NCBI GenBank assembly: GCA_016710065.1
Contig: JADJLP010000001.1
Coordinates: 744,001-808,000, forward strand
DNA from: Candidatus Ideonella esbjergensis
Lineage (GTDB): Bacteria; Pseudomonadota; Gammaproteobacteria; Burkholderiales; Burkholderiaceae_C
Length of the DNA: 64,000 nt
Direction of reading: 5' to 3'
Below are positions 44,982 through 53,257 of this stretch, in pieces (position 1 is the stretch's first letter; every line of letters starts with the position of its first letter). The notes under the pieces were generated by a model. That model saw nothing but the letters and a program-made list of their open reading frames with translations. It was not told the origin of the DNA and made no database searches. A program made the translations under genes and the position numbers.

Positions 44982-46288
44982 AGATCCTGGTCAAGAACGG
45001 TCGTGTGATCGACCCCGCCAGCGGGCGTGACGAGAAGGCCGACATTGCCGTGGCGGCCGGCCGCATCGTGGCCATCGGCCGTGTGCCGGGCGATTTCGAG
45101 ACAGCGCGGGTCATTGACGCCGCCGGCTGCGTGGTGGCGCCAGGCCTGGTGGATCTGGCCGCGCGACTGCGCGAGCCCGGCCACGAGCACGAGGGCATGC
45201 TGGAAAGCGAGCTGAACGCAGCGGCTGCCGGCGGTGTGACCAGTCTGGTTTGCCCGCCCGACACTGACCCGGCGCTCGACGAGCCTGGCCTGGTCGACAT
45301 GCTCAAGTTCCGTGCCCGCAAGCTCAGCCTGTGCCGCTTGTTCCCGCTGGGCGCGCTCACACGTGGCCTGGCCGGCGAATCGCTGACCGAAATGGCCGAG
45401 CTCACCGAGAGCGGCTGCGTGGGCTTCTCGCAGGCCGAGATGCCGATCCAGGACACGCTGGTGCTGCAACGTGCGCTGCAATACGCCGCCACCTACGGCT
45501 ACAGCGTCTGGCTGCGGCCGCAGGATGCCTGGCTGGGCAAGGGCGTGGCGGCCAGCGGCGCGGTGGCCACGCGGCTGGGCCTCTCGGGCGTGCCGGTGGC
45601 GGCCGAAACCATCGCCATGCACACCATCTTCGAACTGGCGCGCATCACCGGCGCCCGCGTGCACCTGTGCCGCCTCTCCAGCGCCGCTGGCGTGGCGCTG
45701 CTGCGCCGCGCCAAGGCCGAGGGCCTGAACGTGACGGCCGATGTGAGCATCAACTCGCTGCACCTCACCGACGTGGACATCGGTTTCTTCAACCCCGCTA
45801 TGCGCCTCTCGCCGCCTCTGCGCCAGCAGGCCGACCGGGACGCACTGCGCGCTGGGCTACTGGACGGCACCATAGACGCGCTGGTGAGCGACCACACACC
45901 GGTGGACGAAGACGCCAAGACCCTGCCGTTTGGCGAGGCCGAGCCGGGCGCCACCGGGCTGGAGCTGCTGCTCAGCCTGGCGCTGAAGTGGGGCGCCGAC
46001 AGCCAGCTCGGCTTGGCGCCCACGCTGGCCCGCGTCACCAGCGAGCCGGTGCGGGTGCTGGGCGAAGCGCTGGGGTCGCTCAGCAACAGCGCGGGCCGCA
46101 TCGTAGAAGGTGGCGTGGCCGACCTCTGCGTGTTCGACCCCGAAGCCATCTGGCAGGTGCAGCCCGGCCAACTCAAGAGCCAGGGCAAGCACACGCCGTT
46201 CGACTTCAGCGTCACCGGCACGGCCTTGCCAGGCCGCGTGAAGGCCACGTTGGTGGCCGGCACGGTGGCCTACTACCAGGCCGCTTGA
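44978..46288 (+). CDS. pyrC': Dihydroorotase-like, probably non-catalytic subunit of ATCase (PyrC')
   Basis: A 436-residue amidohydrolase fold: VIDPASGRDEKADIAVAAGR, PGLVDLAARLREPGHEHEG, GGVTSLVCPPDTDP and ALVSDHTPVDEDAKTLPFGE. The metal site is broken: the consensus H-V-H before LREPG is Ala61-Ala62-Arg63, the later ligand histidines are replaced by arginine (Arg180 in VWLRPQDA, Arg232 in HLCRLSSAAG), and only the SDH aspartate remains. It therefore should not hydrolyse dihydroorotate. In Pseudomonas the homologous PyrC' is structural, required for PyrB assembly. An active PyrC must be encoded elsewhere. The final A of its TGA is shared with the next ATG. Confidence 0.92.
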   Translation: MKILVKNGRVIDPASGRDEKADIAVAAGRIVAIGRVPGDFETARVIDAAGCVVAPGLVDLAARLREPGHEHEGMLESELNAAAAGGVTSLVCPPDTDPALDEPGLVDMLKFRARKLSLCRLFPLGALTRGLAGESLTEMAELTESGCVGFSQAEMPIQDTLVLQRALQYAATYGYSVWLRPQDAWLGKGVAASGAVATRLGLSGVPVAAETIAMHTIFELARITGARVHLCRLSSAAGVALLRRAKAEGLNVTADVSINSLHLTDVDIGFFNPAMRLSPPLRQQADRDALRAGLLDGTIDALVSDHTPVDEDAKTLPFGEAEPGATGLELLLSLALKWGADSQLGLAPTLARVTSEPVRVLGEALGSLSNSAGRIVEGGVADLCVFDPEAIWQVQPGQLKSQGKHTPFDFSVTGTALPGRVKATLVAGTVAYYQAA

Positions 46289-47049
46289 TGCAGGGGCTGT
46301 TCTCGCTGCCGCTCGCCCTGTGGCGGCTGCTGCGTGTCTGGCTGCATGTCTTTCACGGCATGGCCATCATGGCGCTGCGCTTCGGCGGCTACGACGCTGC
46401 GGCCAAACAGCGCATGGTGGGCTGGTGGAGCGCCAAGCTGCTGCGCCTGGCTGGCCTCAGCGTGCAGGTGCAGGGCACGTCGCGCCCCGGCGGCACGCTG
46501 GTGGTGGCCAACCACGTGAGCTGGCTCGACATCGCGGCCATCCATGCCGGCTGCCCGCAGGCGCGCTTCGTCTCCAAAGCCGACGTGAAGCACTGGCCGT
46601 TGCTGGGTTGGATGATCTCCAACGCCGGCACGCTCTACATCGAGCGCGAACGCAAGCGCGACGCGATGCGCATGGTGCACGACATGGCTGCGGCGCTGAA
46701 ACGCGGCGAAACCGTGGCGGTGTTCCCCGAGGGCACCACCGGGCCGGGCGAGACGCTGCTGCCCTTCCACGCCAACCTGCTGCAGGCGGCGATCGCGGTG
46801 GAGGCGCCCATCCAGCCCGTGGTGCTGCGCTTCTCAGAGCCGGGCCAACGCTTCTCGGTGTCGGCCCAGTACATCGGCGACACCACGTTGCTGCAGAGCA
46901 TCTGGCGCGTCATCACCGCGCGCGGGCTGACGGTGCAGGTGCAATTTTTGCCGCCGCAGGGCAGCGCGCACGCTGACCGGCGCGCACTGGCGGCGCATTT
47001 GCAGAGCGAGATCCAACTGGCGCTGGACCATGCCGCCTCGGGCGCCTGA
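46288..47049 (+). CDS. plsC: 1-acyl-sn-glycerol-3-phosphate acyltransferase (PlsC family)
   Basis: A 253-residue membrane-bound acyltransferase making phosphatidic acid from lysophosphatidate. It has an N-terminal hydrophobic region (LPLALWRLLRVWLHVFHGMA) and the LPLAT motifs NHVSWLDIAAI (HX4D), RFVSKADVKHWPLLGW, NAGTLYIERE and VFPEGTTGPGETLLPF. The start at 46288 shares one base with the pyrC' stop (TGATG), so it belongs to the pyr operon transcript. Whether it is the main PlsC or a paralogue cannot be told. Confidence 0.9.
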   Translation: MQGLFSLPLALWRLLRVWLHVFHGMAIMALRFGGYDAAAKQRMVGWWSAKLLRLAGLSVQVQGTSRPGGTLVVANHVSWLDIAAIHAGCPQARFVSKADVKHWPLLGWMISNAGTLYIERERKRDAMRMVHDMAAALKRGETVAVFPEGTTGPGETLLPFHANLLQAAIAVEAPIQPVVLRFSEPGQRFSVSAQYIGDTTLLQSIWRVITARGLTVQVQFLPPQGSAHADRRALAAHLQSEIQLALDHAASGA

Positions 47050-47060
47050 GGCATGACAGC

Positions 47061-47609
47061 ATGCATTTCAACAAACTGCCCGTTCTCGACCATCCTTTGG
47101 TGAAACTGCGCCCCCTGCGGGCCGATGACCTGCCCACCTGGTCCAACTACCTGAACGATCCGGTGGTTTTCGAACACACCAGTTGGAACCATCCATCGCC
47201 TGCCGATTTGGCCGTCTACGTGGGCAGCCACGACTGCGGGGAGCCAGGGCATTTGCTGCGCCTTGCCATTGCCAGGCAGGTGGACGATGCCTTGGTGGGC
47301 ACCATTGGCTATCACACGGTGTCGCCAGGCCATCGTTCGGCCGAGCTGGCCTATGACATGGCGCCAATATTCTGGGGCCGTGGCTGGATGTGTGCCGCCG
47401 GCGAAGCGATGGTGCGGTGGGCGCACGAGAACGCCGGTTTGTTGCGCGTGCAGGCCACCGTTCTCGAGAGCAACTGGCGGTCGCAGAAAACGCTGGACAG
47501 GCTGGGCTTCGCACGTGAGGGGCTGCTGCGCAGCTTGCGTCTCGTGCGAGGCAGGCCGGGCAACTTCTTCATGTACGCCCACGTGGTCACGATGGCCCCG
47601 AGTGTCTGA
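47061..47609 (+). CDS. GNAT-family N-acetyltransferase (RimJ/RimL-like)
   Basis: 182 residues. KLRPLRADDLPTWSNYLND opens a typical RimJ/RimL-type domain, followed by IGYHTVSPGHRSAELAYDMA, FWGRGWMCAAGEAMVRWAHE (acetyl-CoA loop, with the R-G-x-M variant) and QATVLESNWRSQKTLDRLGF. These enzymes acetylate protein N-termini or small amines; the substrate is not deducible. It lies 11 bp after plsC and convergent to gpmA. Confidence 0.87.
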   Translation: MHFNKLPVLDHPLVKLRPLRADDLPTWSNYLNDPVVFEHTSWNHPSPADLAVYVGSHDCGEPGHLLRLAIARQVDDALVGTIGYHTVSPGHRSAELAYDMAPIFWGRGWMCAAGEAMVRWAHENAGLLRVQATVLESNWRSQKTLDRLGFAREGLLRSLRLVRGRPGNFFMYAHVVTMAPSV

Positions 47610-47613
47610 TCTG

Positions 47614-47630
47614 CCTGGGGCAGCCCCAGG
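47614..47630. terminator. Bidirectional hairpin between GNAT gene and gpmA
   Basis: CCTGGGGCAGCCCCAGG is a perfect palindrome lying 5 bp after the GNAT stop codon and before the convergent gpmA stop. It has no strong T-run, so termination is likely but not certain. Confidence 0.45.
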
Positions 47631-47657
47631 TAGCGAACTGCCTGGGGAGCGGGCGCC

Positions 47658-48404
47658 TCAGCCCTTCTTGCCCTGGTTGGCCACGGCTGCGGCGGCCTTG
47701 GCCGCAGCCTCAGCATCACCCAGGTAATAGCTCTTGATCGGCTTCAAGTTGGCGTTCAGCTCATACACCAGCGGGATGCCGTTGGGGATGTTGACGCCCA
47801 CGATGTCGGCGTCGGCGATGTTGTCCAGGTACTTCACCAGCGCGCGGATGGAGTTGCCGTGCGCGGCGATGACGATGCGCTGGCCAGCCTTGATGGCCGG
47901 CGCCAGCACCTCGTTCCACATCGGCAGCACGCGGGCCACGGTGTCCTTCAGGCATTCCGTGAGCGGGATCTGCTCGGGCTTGAGCCTGGCGTAGCGCAGG
48001 TCCTGGCGCTGGCCGCGCGGGTCATTCGCCTCCAGCGAGGGCGGCGGGGTGTCGTAGCTGCGGCGCCAGATCAGCACCTGCTCGTCGCCGTACTGCCTGG
48101 CCATGTCGGCCTTGTTCAGGCCCTGCAGGCCACCGTAGTGGCGCTCGTTCAAACGCCAGTCCTTCACCACCGGCAGCCAACTGCGGTCCATCTCGTCCAG
48201 GCAGTAGTTCAGCGTGTGGATGGCGCGCTTGAGCACCGAGGTGTAGGCCACGTCGAACTCGTAGCCCTCGGCCCTGAGCAGCTTGCCGGCCGACATGGCC
48301 TGCGAGACGCCGGTGGGGGTCAGCTCCACGTCGGTCCAGCCGGTGAAACGGTTTTCGAGGTTCCAGGTCGATTCGCCGTGGCGGATCAGCACGAGCTTGT
48401 ACAT
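47658..48404 (-). CDS. gpmA: 2,3-bisphosphoglycerate-dependent phosphoglycerate mutase
   Basis: A 248-residue glycolytic enzyme. It starts MYKLVLIRHGESTWNLENRF with the phospho-His9 (LIRHGES); ALNERHYGGLQGLNKADMAR and the second His in VIAAHGNSIRALVKYLDNIA complete the active site. The C-terminal tail (GDAEAAAKAAAAVANQGKKG) is typical of dPGM. The frame is open far upstream but the family N-terminus fixes the ATG at 48404. Divergent from the rhodanese gene. Confidence 0.96.
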   Translation of the reverse strand: MYKLVLIRHGESTWNLENRFTGWTDVELTPTGVSQAMSAGKLLRAEGYEFDVAYTSVLKRAIHTLNYCLDEMDRSWLPVVKDWRLNERHYGGLQGLNKADMARQYGDEQVLIWRRSYDTPPPSLEANDPRGQRQDLRYARLKPEQIPLTECLKDTVARVLPMWNEVLAPAIKAGQRIVIAAHGNSIRALVKYLDNIADADIVGVNIPNGIPLVYELNANLKPIKSYYLGDAEAAAKAAAAVANQGKKG

Positions 48405-48454
48405 GGTGTGGGGCGCCAAAAGGCGAGGTGAGAGTGGGTGCAAACCCTGAATTC

Positions 48455-48460
48455 TATAAT
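48455..48460 (+). promoter_or_regulatory. Consensus -10 between gpmA and the rhodanese gene
   Basis: TATAAT sits within GAATTCTATAATTC, whose near-symmetry also gives TATAGA on the reverse strand, so both divergent genes may start here. I do not see a good -35 at 17 bp on either strand. The rhodanese GTG lies about 35 bp downstream. Confidence 0.55.
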
Positions 48461-48495
48461 TCGCACCTTTCCTCCCATCCTTAGAACGGCCTGCT

Positions 48496-48906
48496 GTGAA
48501 TTTCTTTGTCGAGAACTGGACCCTGATTGCTGCCGCCCTGGTGTCGGGCGGCCTGCTGGCCTGGCCCAAGATCACCGGTGCCGCTGCGGGCGGTGTGTCC
48601 GCCACCGAGGCCGTGCGCCTGATGAACCACGAAAAGGCCGTGGTGATTGATGTGTGCGAGCCGGCCGAGTACGCCGCCGGCCATGTGCAGGGTGCGCGCA
48701 ATGTGCCGCTGGCCACCGTGGACGGCTCCAAGGACCTGCCCGGCAACAAGGCCCTGCCGGTGATCGTGGTGTGCGCTTCGGGCATGCGGTCGCAACGCGC
48801 TGTGGCCACGTTGCGCAGGGCGGGCTTTGAAAAGGCCTTGTCGCTGCAGGGCGGCCTCAGGGCCTGGCGCGAGGCCAACCTGCCCATTGCCACCGGCAAT
48901 CGCTGA
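48496..48906 (+). CDS. Rhodanese-like domain membrane protein
   Basis: 136 residues. An N-terminal membrane segment (WTLIAAALVSGGLLAWP) precedes a single rhodanese domain: ATEAVRLMNHEKAVVIDVCE, the CH2A-like EYAAGHVQGARNVPL and the active loop VVCASGMRSQRAV with catalytic Cys. Such YibN-type proteins precede grxC-secB-gpsA in many proteobacteria. It presumably handles sulfane sulfur; the acceptor is unknown. The start is a GTG at 48496. Confidence 0.9.
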   Translation: MNFFVENWTLIAAALVSGGLLAWPKITGAAAGGVSATEAVRLMNHEKAVVIDVCEPAEYAAGHVQGARNVPLATVDGSKDLPGNKALPVIVVCASGMRSQRAVATLRRAGFEKALSLQGGLRAWREANLPIATGNR

Positions 48907-48990
48907 CTCCGGCCATTTCCCTGGCCGGGCAAGGTCTTGCCGCCTCGCCCACCATCGCGCCCATCGCTTGCTGCTGCCATGCCCGACGCC

Positions 48991-49251
48991 ATGAACAAAG
49001 TGCTGATGTACACCACCCAGGTCTGCCCCTACTGCGTGCGGGCCAAGGCCTTGCTCAAGCAGCGCGGCGTGAGCCAGATTGAAGAGGTGAGGGTGGACAT
49101 GCAACCGGCCGAGCGCGACCGCATGATCGAACTCACCGGCCGGCGCACCGTGCCGCAGATCTTCATTGGCGAAACCCATGTGGGCGGCTGCGACGACCTG
49201 ATCGCGCTCGACCAGCGCGGCGGCCTGATGCCGCTGCTTCAGGCGGGGTGA
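48991..49251 (+). CDS. grxC: Glutaredoxin 3
   Basis: An 86-residue glutaredoxin with the dithiol site TQVCPYCVRAKALL, the cis-Pro TVPQIFIGETHVGG and the GCDDLIALD glutathione-binding end. ATG 48991 (MNKVLMYTT) gives the usual length; an ATG four codons earlier (48979, MPDAMNKV) is also possible and neither has a clear ribosome-binding site. It reduces disulfides with glutathione and lies between the rhodanese gene and secB. Confidence 0.94.
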   Translation: MNKVLMYTTQVCPYCVRAKALLKQRGVSQIEEVRVDMQPAERDRMIELTGRRTVPQIFIGETHVGGCDDLIALDQRGGLMPLLQAG

Positions 49252-49342
49252 GTTGCCGAAGCCCTGGCGAACCGCTGGGCGATAATGCCGGCTGCCGGCC
49301 CGCACCGTGGGGTGTGGGCCATTTTTTTACCGAAAGCTTTCC

Positions 49343-49807
49343 ATGGCCGACCAAGACCAGACCCCCGTGTTCCAGTTGCAGCGCATGTACCTGAAGGACT
49401 TGTCGCTGGAGCAACCGAACTCGCCGCAGATCCTGCTGGAGCAGCAGCAACCGCAAGTGGATATCCAGCTGGCCATGGGCGCCGAGAACGTGGCCGAGGG
49501 CGTGGTGGAAGTGACCGTCACCGCCACCGTCACCACCAAGCTGGCCGACAAGGTGCTGTTCCTGGTGGAAGCCAAGCAGGCCGGCATCTTCGAGATGCGC
49601 AACATCCCCGATGACCAGATGCAGGGCATCGTTGGCGTGGTCTGCCCGCAGATGGTCTACCCCTATTTGCGCGCCATCGTGTCGGATGTCTGCACCCGCG
49701 CCGGCTTCCCGCCCATCCTGCTGGCCGAGGTGAACTTCCAGGCCATGTTCGAGCAGCAGCAAGCCGCCCAGGCCCAGGCTGGCAACGGTTCCACCACCGT
49801 CAACTGA
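49343..49807 (+). CDS. secB: Protein-export chaperone SecB
   Basis: 154 residues: PVFQLQRMYLKDLSLEQPNS, TVTATVTTKLADKVLFLVEA-like strands, QAGIFEMRNIPDDQMQGIVG and CPQMVYPYLRAIVSDVCTRA with FPPILLAEVNFQAMFEQQQA. SecB keeps precursors unfolded and hands them to SecA. The ATG at 49343 begins MADQDQTPVF as in relatives; the frame extends to 49307 without support. Followed 13 bp later by gpsA, the classic secB-gpsA pair. Confidence 0.97.
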   Translation: MADQDQTPVFQLQRMYLKDLSLEQPNSPQILLEQQQPQVDIQLAMGAENVAEGVVEVTVTATVTTKLADKVLFLVEAKQAGIFEMRNIPDDQMQGIVGVVCPQMVYPYLRAIVSDVCTRAGFPPILLAEVNFQAMFEQQQAAQAQAGNGSTTVN

Positions 49808-49820
49808 ACTTGAGGCCGCG

Positions 49821-50804
49821 ATGCGCCTGAGCATCCTGGGCGCCGGTGCCTGGGGCACCGCGCTGGCCATGGCCGCTGCGACCCGCCACCAGGTGCTGCT
49901 GTGGGCGCGTGATGGTGCCCAGGCCGCCGCCATGCAGGCGGCGCGCGTGAACACCCGCTACCTGCCTGGCATCCGCTGGCCCGATGGCTTGCGCGCCGAG
50001 GCCGATCTGGCCGTGGCGCTGCGCCATGCCCAGGGCGGCCTGATCGTCGTGGCCACACCCATGTCAGGCTTGCGCGGCACGTTGGCGGCGCTGCCGGCTG
50101 GCGCCAGCGTGTTCTGGCTCTGCAAGGGCTTTGAAGCCGGCACCGGCCTGTTGGGCCACCAGATCGCTGCCGCTGTGGCACCCAGCCTGCGCGCCGGCGT
50201 GCTCTCGGGCCCCAGCTTCGCGCAAGAGGTGGCCGCCGGTCAGCCCACCGCCCTGGTGGCCGCCAGCGCCGACGCCGCCTTGTGCGACGAGGCCGTGGCC
50301 GCCTTCCACGGCGGGGCCTTGCGCATCTACACCTCCACCGACCCCATCGGCGTGGAAGTGGGTGGTGCGGTGAAGAATGTGCTGGCCATCGCCACCGGCA
50401 TTGCCGACCGCCTGCAACTGGGGCTGAACGCCCGCGCCGCGCTGATCACCCGCGGCCTGGCCGAAATGACCCGCCTGGGCGTGGCCATGGGCGCCCAGCC
50501 CGAAACCTTCACCGGCCTGGCCGGCCTGGGCGACCTGGTGCTCACCGCCACCGGCGATCTCTCGCGCAACCGGCGCGTGGGCCTGCTGCTGGCCGAAGGC
50601 CTGGCGCTGCCCGACATCCTGGCCCGTCTGGGCCATGTGGCCGAGGGCGTCTACAGCGCCGCCACCGTGGCCGCCAAGGCCGCCGAGCTGGGCGTGGAGA
50701 TGCCGCTCACCGCCGGCGTGAATGCCGTGCTGGCCGGGCAACTCTCGGCCCGCCGTGCGGTGGAACATCTGCTCAGCCGCGACGCCAAGCCCGAGCACGG
50801 CTGA
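49821..50804 (+). CDS. gpsA: NAD(P)H-dependent glycerol-3-phosphate dehydrogenase
   Basis: A 327-residue enzyme supplying glycerol-3-phosphate for phospholipids. It opens with the Rossmann motif LSILGAGAWGTALAMAAA and has VLSGPSFAQEVAAGQPTALV, VGGAVKNVLAIATGIADRLQ (catalytic Lys), TRGLAEMTRLGVAMGAQPET and GLAGLGDLVLTATGDLSRNR. The signatures are complete. It follows secB and ends before a hairpin and the convergent trmL gene. Confidence 0.96.
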   Translation: MRLSILGAGAWGTALAMAAATRHQVLLWARDGAQAAAMQAARVNTRYLPGIRWPDGLRAEADLAVALRHAQGGLIVVATPMSGLRGTLAALPAGASVFWLCKGFEAGTGLLGHQIAAAVAPSLRAGVLSGPSFAQEVAAGQPTALVAASADAALCDEAVAAFHGGALRIYTSTDPIGVEVGGAVKNVLAIATGIADRLQLGLNARAALITRGLAEMTRLGVAMGAQPETFTGLAGLGDLVLTATGDLSRNRRVGLLLAEGLALPDILARLGHVAEGVYSAATVAAKAAELGVEMPLTAGVNAVLAGQLSARRAVEHLLSRDAKPEHG

Positions 50805-50872
50805 CGCGGGGGGCGGGTGTGCAGGCCAGCGCACGGCTGCTCCGAAGCGGCCTGCGAACCCGCCTGGCGGGT

Positions 50873-50894
50873 GGCTGCGGCATGCCCCGCAGCC
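50873..50894. terminator. Hairpin between convergent gpsA and trmL
   Basis: GGCTGCGG (50873-50880) pairs perfectly with CCGCAGCC (50887-50894) over a 6-nt loop, just before the trmL stop codon. No T-run follows on either side, so terminator function is tentative. Confidence 0.4.
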
Positions 50895-50901
50895 GGGTGC
50901 C

Positions 50902-51372
50902 CTAGGAACTGCCCTCGAAGCCGCACTGGCGCCAGGCTTCGAACACCGCCACCGCCACCGCGTTGCTGAGGTTCAGGCTGCGCTGCTCGGCCCGCATGGG
51001 CAGGCGCAGGCAGTTGGCTGGCGGAAATTGCTCGCGCAGTTCGGGTGGCAGACCCGCGGTTTCGCAACCGAACACCAGCACATCACCGCGCCGCCAGGCC
51101 ACATCGGTGGGGTGGCGCTCTGCCTTGGTGGTGAAGGCGAAACAGCGCGCCGGGTCGGGCCGGGCCACTGCAACAAAGGCATCCCAGGAAGGGTGGCGTT
51201 GCACTGGCGCCCACTCGTGATAGTCCAGGCCCGCCCGACGCAGCAGGCGGTCGTCCATGGAGAAGCCCAGCGGCTCGATCAGATGCAGTTCGCAGCCGGT
51301 GTTGGCGGCCAGGCGGATCACGTTGCCGGTGTTGGGCGGGATTTCGGGGTGAACGAGGACGATGCGGAACAT
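50902..51372 (-). CDS. trmL: tRNA (cytidine(34)-2'-O)-methyltransferase TrmL
   Basis: A 156-residue SPOUT methyltransferase modifying the wobble base of tRNA-Leu. It begins MFRIVLVHPEIPPNTGNVIR (SPOUT motif 1), then LIEPLGFSMDDRLLRRAGLD, LVFGCETAGLPPELRE (motif 2) and LRLPMRAEQRSLNLSNAVAV (motif 3 knot). The length matches E. coli TrmL (157). It lies 9 bp downstream of the XRE-cupin regulator on the reverse strand. Confidence 0.94.
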   Translation of the reverse strand: MFRIVLVHPEIPPNTGNVIRLAANTGCELHLIEPLGFSMDDRLLRRAGLDYHEWAPVQRHPSWDAFVAVARPDPARCFAFTTKAERHPTDVAWRRGDVLVFGCETAGLPPELREQFPPANCLRLPMRAEQRSLNLSNAVAVAVFEAWRQCGFEGSS

Positions 51373-51381
51373 GGTGTGGAA

Positions 51382-51972
51382 TCAGGCCGGGTGCAGCACC
51401 ACCAGCATGGCGACGGCCGGGCCTTTGAGCGGGTTGCGGATGGTGTGCGGCTGGTCGGCGGCGTAGCGCGCCGTCTCGCCTTTCTTCAGGCGGGTGCGTG
51501 AGGTGCCAGCTTCCACCTCCAGCGTGCCATCGAGCACGCTCAGGTGCTCTCGCGAACCCGGCTCGTGCGGCTGCGAGGCCAGCATGCCACCCCCCTGCAC
51601 CGTGAGCGTGTACCACTCGAACTGGCCGGCCAGTTCGATGGGCCCCAGGATGCGCAACTCGCACAGCCCGTCGGGGCTGCCCAGCGTGGGCGTGGCGTGG
51701 GCCGGCACAGTTGCGATGGCGGGCTCGGCCTGGCCCTGCGGCCCGCCCAGAAATTCGCTCAAGGGCACATTCAACGCATTGGCCAGACGCCAGACCACGG
51801 CCACGGTGGGGTTGGCCTGGTTGCGCTCGATCTGCGAGAGCATGGACTTGGACACGCCGGCCTGGCGCGAGAGCTCGTCCAGAGAGAGGGAACGGGCCTG
51901 CCGCAGGGCGGCCAGGGTTTCGCCGACCCGAGGAGGTGAGTGGGGTTCCGGCTTGGCAGTGGTGCGTTTCAT
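51382..51972 (-). CDS. XRE-family transcriptional regulator with C-terminal cupin domain
   Basis: 196 residues. A helix-turn-helix (LRQARSLSLDELSRQAGVSK-SMLSQIERNQANPTVAVVWR) is followed by a cupin sensor domain (EHLSVLDGTLEVEAGTSRTR and ADQPHTIRNPLKGPAVAMLV). Such HTH-cupin proteins usually bind a small-molecule or metal effector and control the adjacent catabolic genes. It is divergent from kbl-tdh with only 82 bp between, which contains a palindrome (listed). I infer that it controls threonine/glycine catabolism and itself. Confidence 0.88.
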   Translation of the reverse strand: MKRTTAKPEPHSPPRVGETLAALRQARSLSLDELSRQAGVSKSMLSQIERNQANPTVAVVWRLANALNVPLSEFLGGPQGQAEPAIATVPAHATPTLGSPDGLCELRILGPIELAGQFEWYTLTVQGGGMLASQPHEPGSREHLSVLDGTLEVEAGTSRTRLKKGETARYAADQPHTIRNPLKGPAVAMLVVLHPA

Positions 51973-51980
51973 GACAGGCC

Positions 51981-52009
51981 TTGACGGCATTGGATGTTGT
52001 CCATGATAC
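51981..52009 (+). promoter_or_regulatory. Probable kbl-tdh promoter
   Basis: TTGACG (51981-51986) and TGATAC (52004-52009) with 17 bp spacing. The start of transcription would fall around 52016, inside or next to the palindrome at 52018-52035. Confidence 0.55.
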
Positions 52010-52017
52010 TGCATTTG

Positions 52018-52035
52018 TGTTCGATATAACGAACA
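52018..52035. promoter_or_regulatory. Palindromic operator candidate for the XRE-cupin regulator
   Basis: TGTTCG-ATATAA-CGAACA: 6-bp half-sites inverted around a 6-bp AT-rich centre, between the regulator (start 51972) and kbl (start 52055). It lies just downstream of the predicted kbl -10, a typical repressor position. Confidence 0.6.
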
Positions 52036-52054
52036 AACCCAACAGGACCACACC

Positions 52055-53257
52055 ATGGCCAACACCGCTGATTTCCTGGCCCACCAGAACCAGGAGCTGC
52101 AAGCCCTGCAGGACGCAGGCCTCACCAAGCGCGAGCGCATCATCACCACGCCACAGGGCGCGCGGGTGCGCACCACCGACGGCCGCGAGGTCATCAACCT
52201 GTGCGCCAACAACTACCTGGGCCTGTCCAGTCACCCGGCGGTGATCGCGGCGGCCCATGCGGCGCTCGACAGCCACGGCTACGGCCTCAGCTCGGTGCGT
52301 TTCATCTGCGGCACGCAAGACCTGCACAAGACGCTGGAGGCGCGGCTGGCGCGCTTCCTGGGCATGGAAGACGCCATCCTCTACGCGGCCGCGTTCGATG
52401 CCAACGGCGGCCTGTTCGAGCCCCTGCTGGGCGAGGCCGACGCCATCATCAGCGACGAGCTGAACCACGCCTCCATCATCGACGGCATACGCCTGTGCAA
52501 GGCCCAGCGCTGGCGCTACAGGCACAACGACATGGCCGACCTGCAGCGCTGCCTGCAAGAGGCCGATGCCGCAGGGACGCGCTTCAAGCTGGTGTTCACC
52601 GACGGTGTGTTCTCGATGGACGGCACCATCGCGAAGCTGGACGAGATGCGCGCGCTGTGTGACCAGCACGGCGCGCTGCTGGGTGTGGACGAATGCCATG
52701 CCAGCGGCTTCATGGGCGCCACAGGGCGTGGCACGCACGAGCACCGGGGGGTGTTCGGCAAGATCGACATCATCACCGGCACGCTGGGCAAGGCGCTGGG
52801 CGGCGCCTCGGGGGGCTTCACGGCGGCTCGGCGCGAGGTGGTGGAGTTGCTGCGCCAGCGCTCGCGGCCCTATCTGTTCTCGAACACCGTGGCGCCGTCC
52901 ATCGTGGGGGCTTCCATCGCGGTGCTCGATCTGCTGGAGGGCTCTACCGCGCTGCGCGACCGGCTGGCCGAGAACACCGCCTACTTCCGCGCCGCCATCC
53001 AGAGGGCCGGGTTCGAGATCAAGCCGGGCGAGCACCCCATCGTGCCCATCATGGTCTACGACGCGGTGGTCGCACAGAAGCTGGCCGCGCGCCTGCTGGA
53101 ACTCGGCGTGTACGTGGTGGGTTTCTTTTTTCCCGTGGTGCCCAAGGGCCAGGCGCGCATCCGGGTGCAGCTCAGTGCCGCACATGATCGCGCGCAGTTG
53201 GAAGCAGCGGTGACCGCGTTCGTACAGGCCGGCCGCGAGCTAGGGCTGCTGAAATGA
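52055..53257 (+). CDS. kbl: Glycine C-acetyltransferase (2-amino-3-ketobutyrate CoA ligase)
   Basis: A 400-residue alpha-oxoamine synthase that cleaves 2-amino-3-ketobutyrate with CoA into glycine and acetyl-CoA, the second step of threonine breakdown. It shows NLCANNYLGLSSHPAVIAAA, GYGLSSVRFICGTQDLHKTL, DECHASGFMGATGRGTHEH and the PLP lysine in ITGTLGKALGGASGGF, Lys246. Length and motifs match Kbl (398 in E. coli). The end overlaps tdh by 4 bp. Confidence 0.96.
   Translation: MANTADFLAHQNQELQALQDAGLTKRERIITTPQGARVRTTDGREVINLCANNYLGLSSHPAVIAAAHAALDSHGYGLSSVRFICGTQDLHKTLEARLARFLGMEDAILYAAAFDANGGLFEPLLGEADAIISDELNHASIIDGIRLCKAQRWRYRHNDMADLQRCLQEADAAGTRFKLVFTDGVFSMDGTIAKLDEMRALCDQHGALLGVDECHASGFMGATGRGTHEHRGVFGKIDIITGTLGKALGGASGGFTAARREVVELLRQRSRPYLFSNTVAPSIVGASIAVLDLLEGSTALRDRLAENTAYFRAAIQRAGFEIKPGEHPIVPIMVYDAVVAQKLAARLLELGVYVVGFFFPVVPKGQARIRVQLSAAHDRAQLEAAVTAFVQAGRELGLLK

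Noticed and set aside
45331..46287. N-terminal extension of the PlsC-like frame back into pyrC'
   Set aside because: The extra residues are pyrC' read out of frame; the ATG at 46288 begins the acyltransferase N-terminus and shares a base with the pyrC' stop.
44978..46288. Calling this gene an active dihydroorotase (pyrC)
   Set aside because: All four His metal-ligand positions are substituted, so only a non-catalytic PyrC' role is supported.
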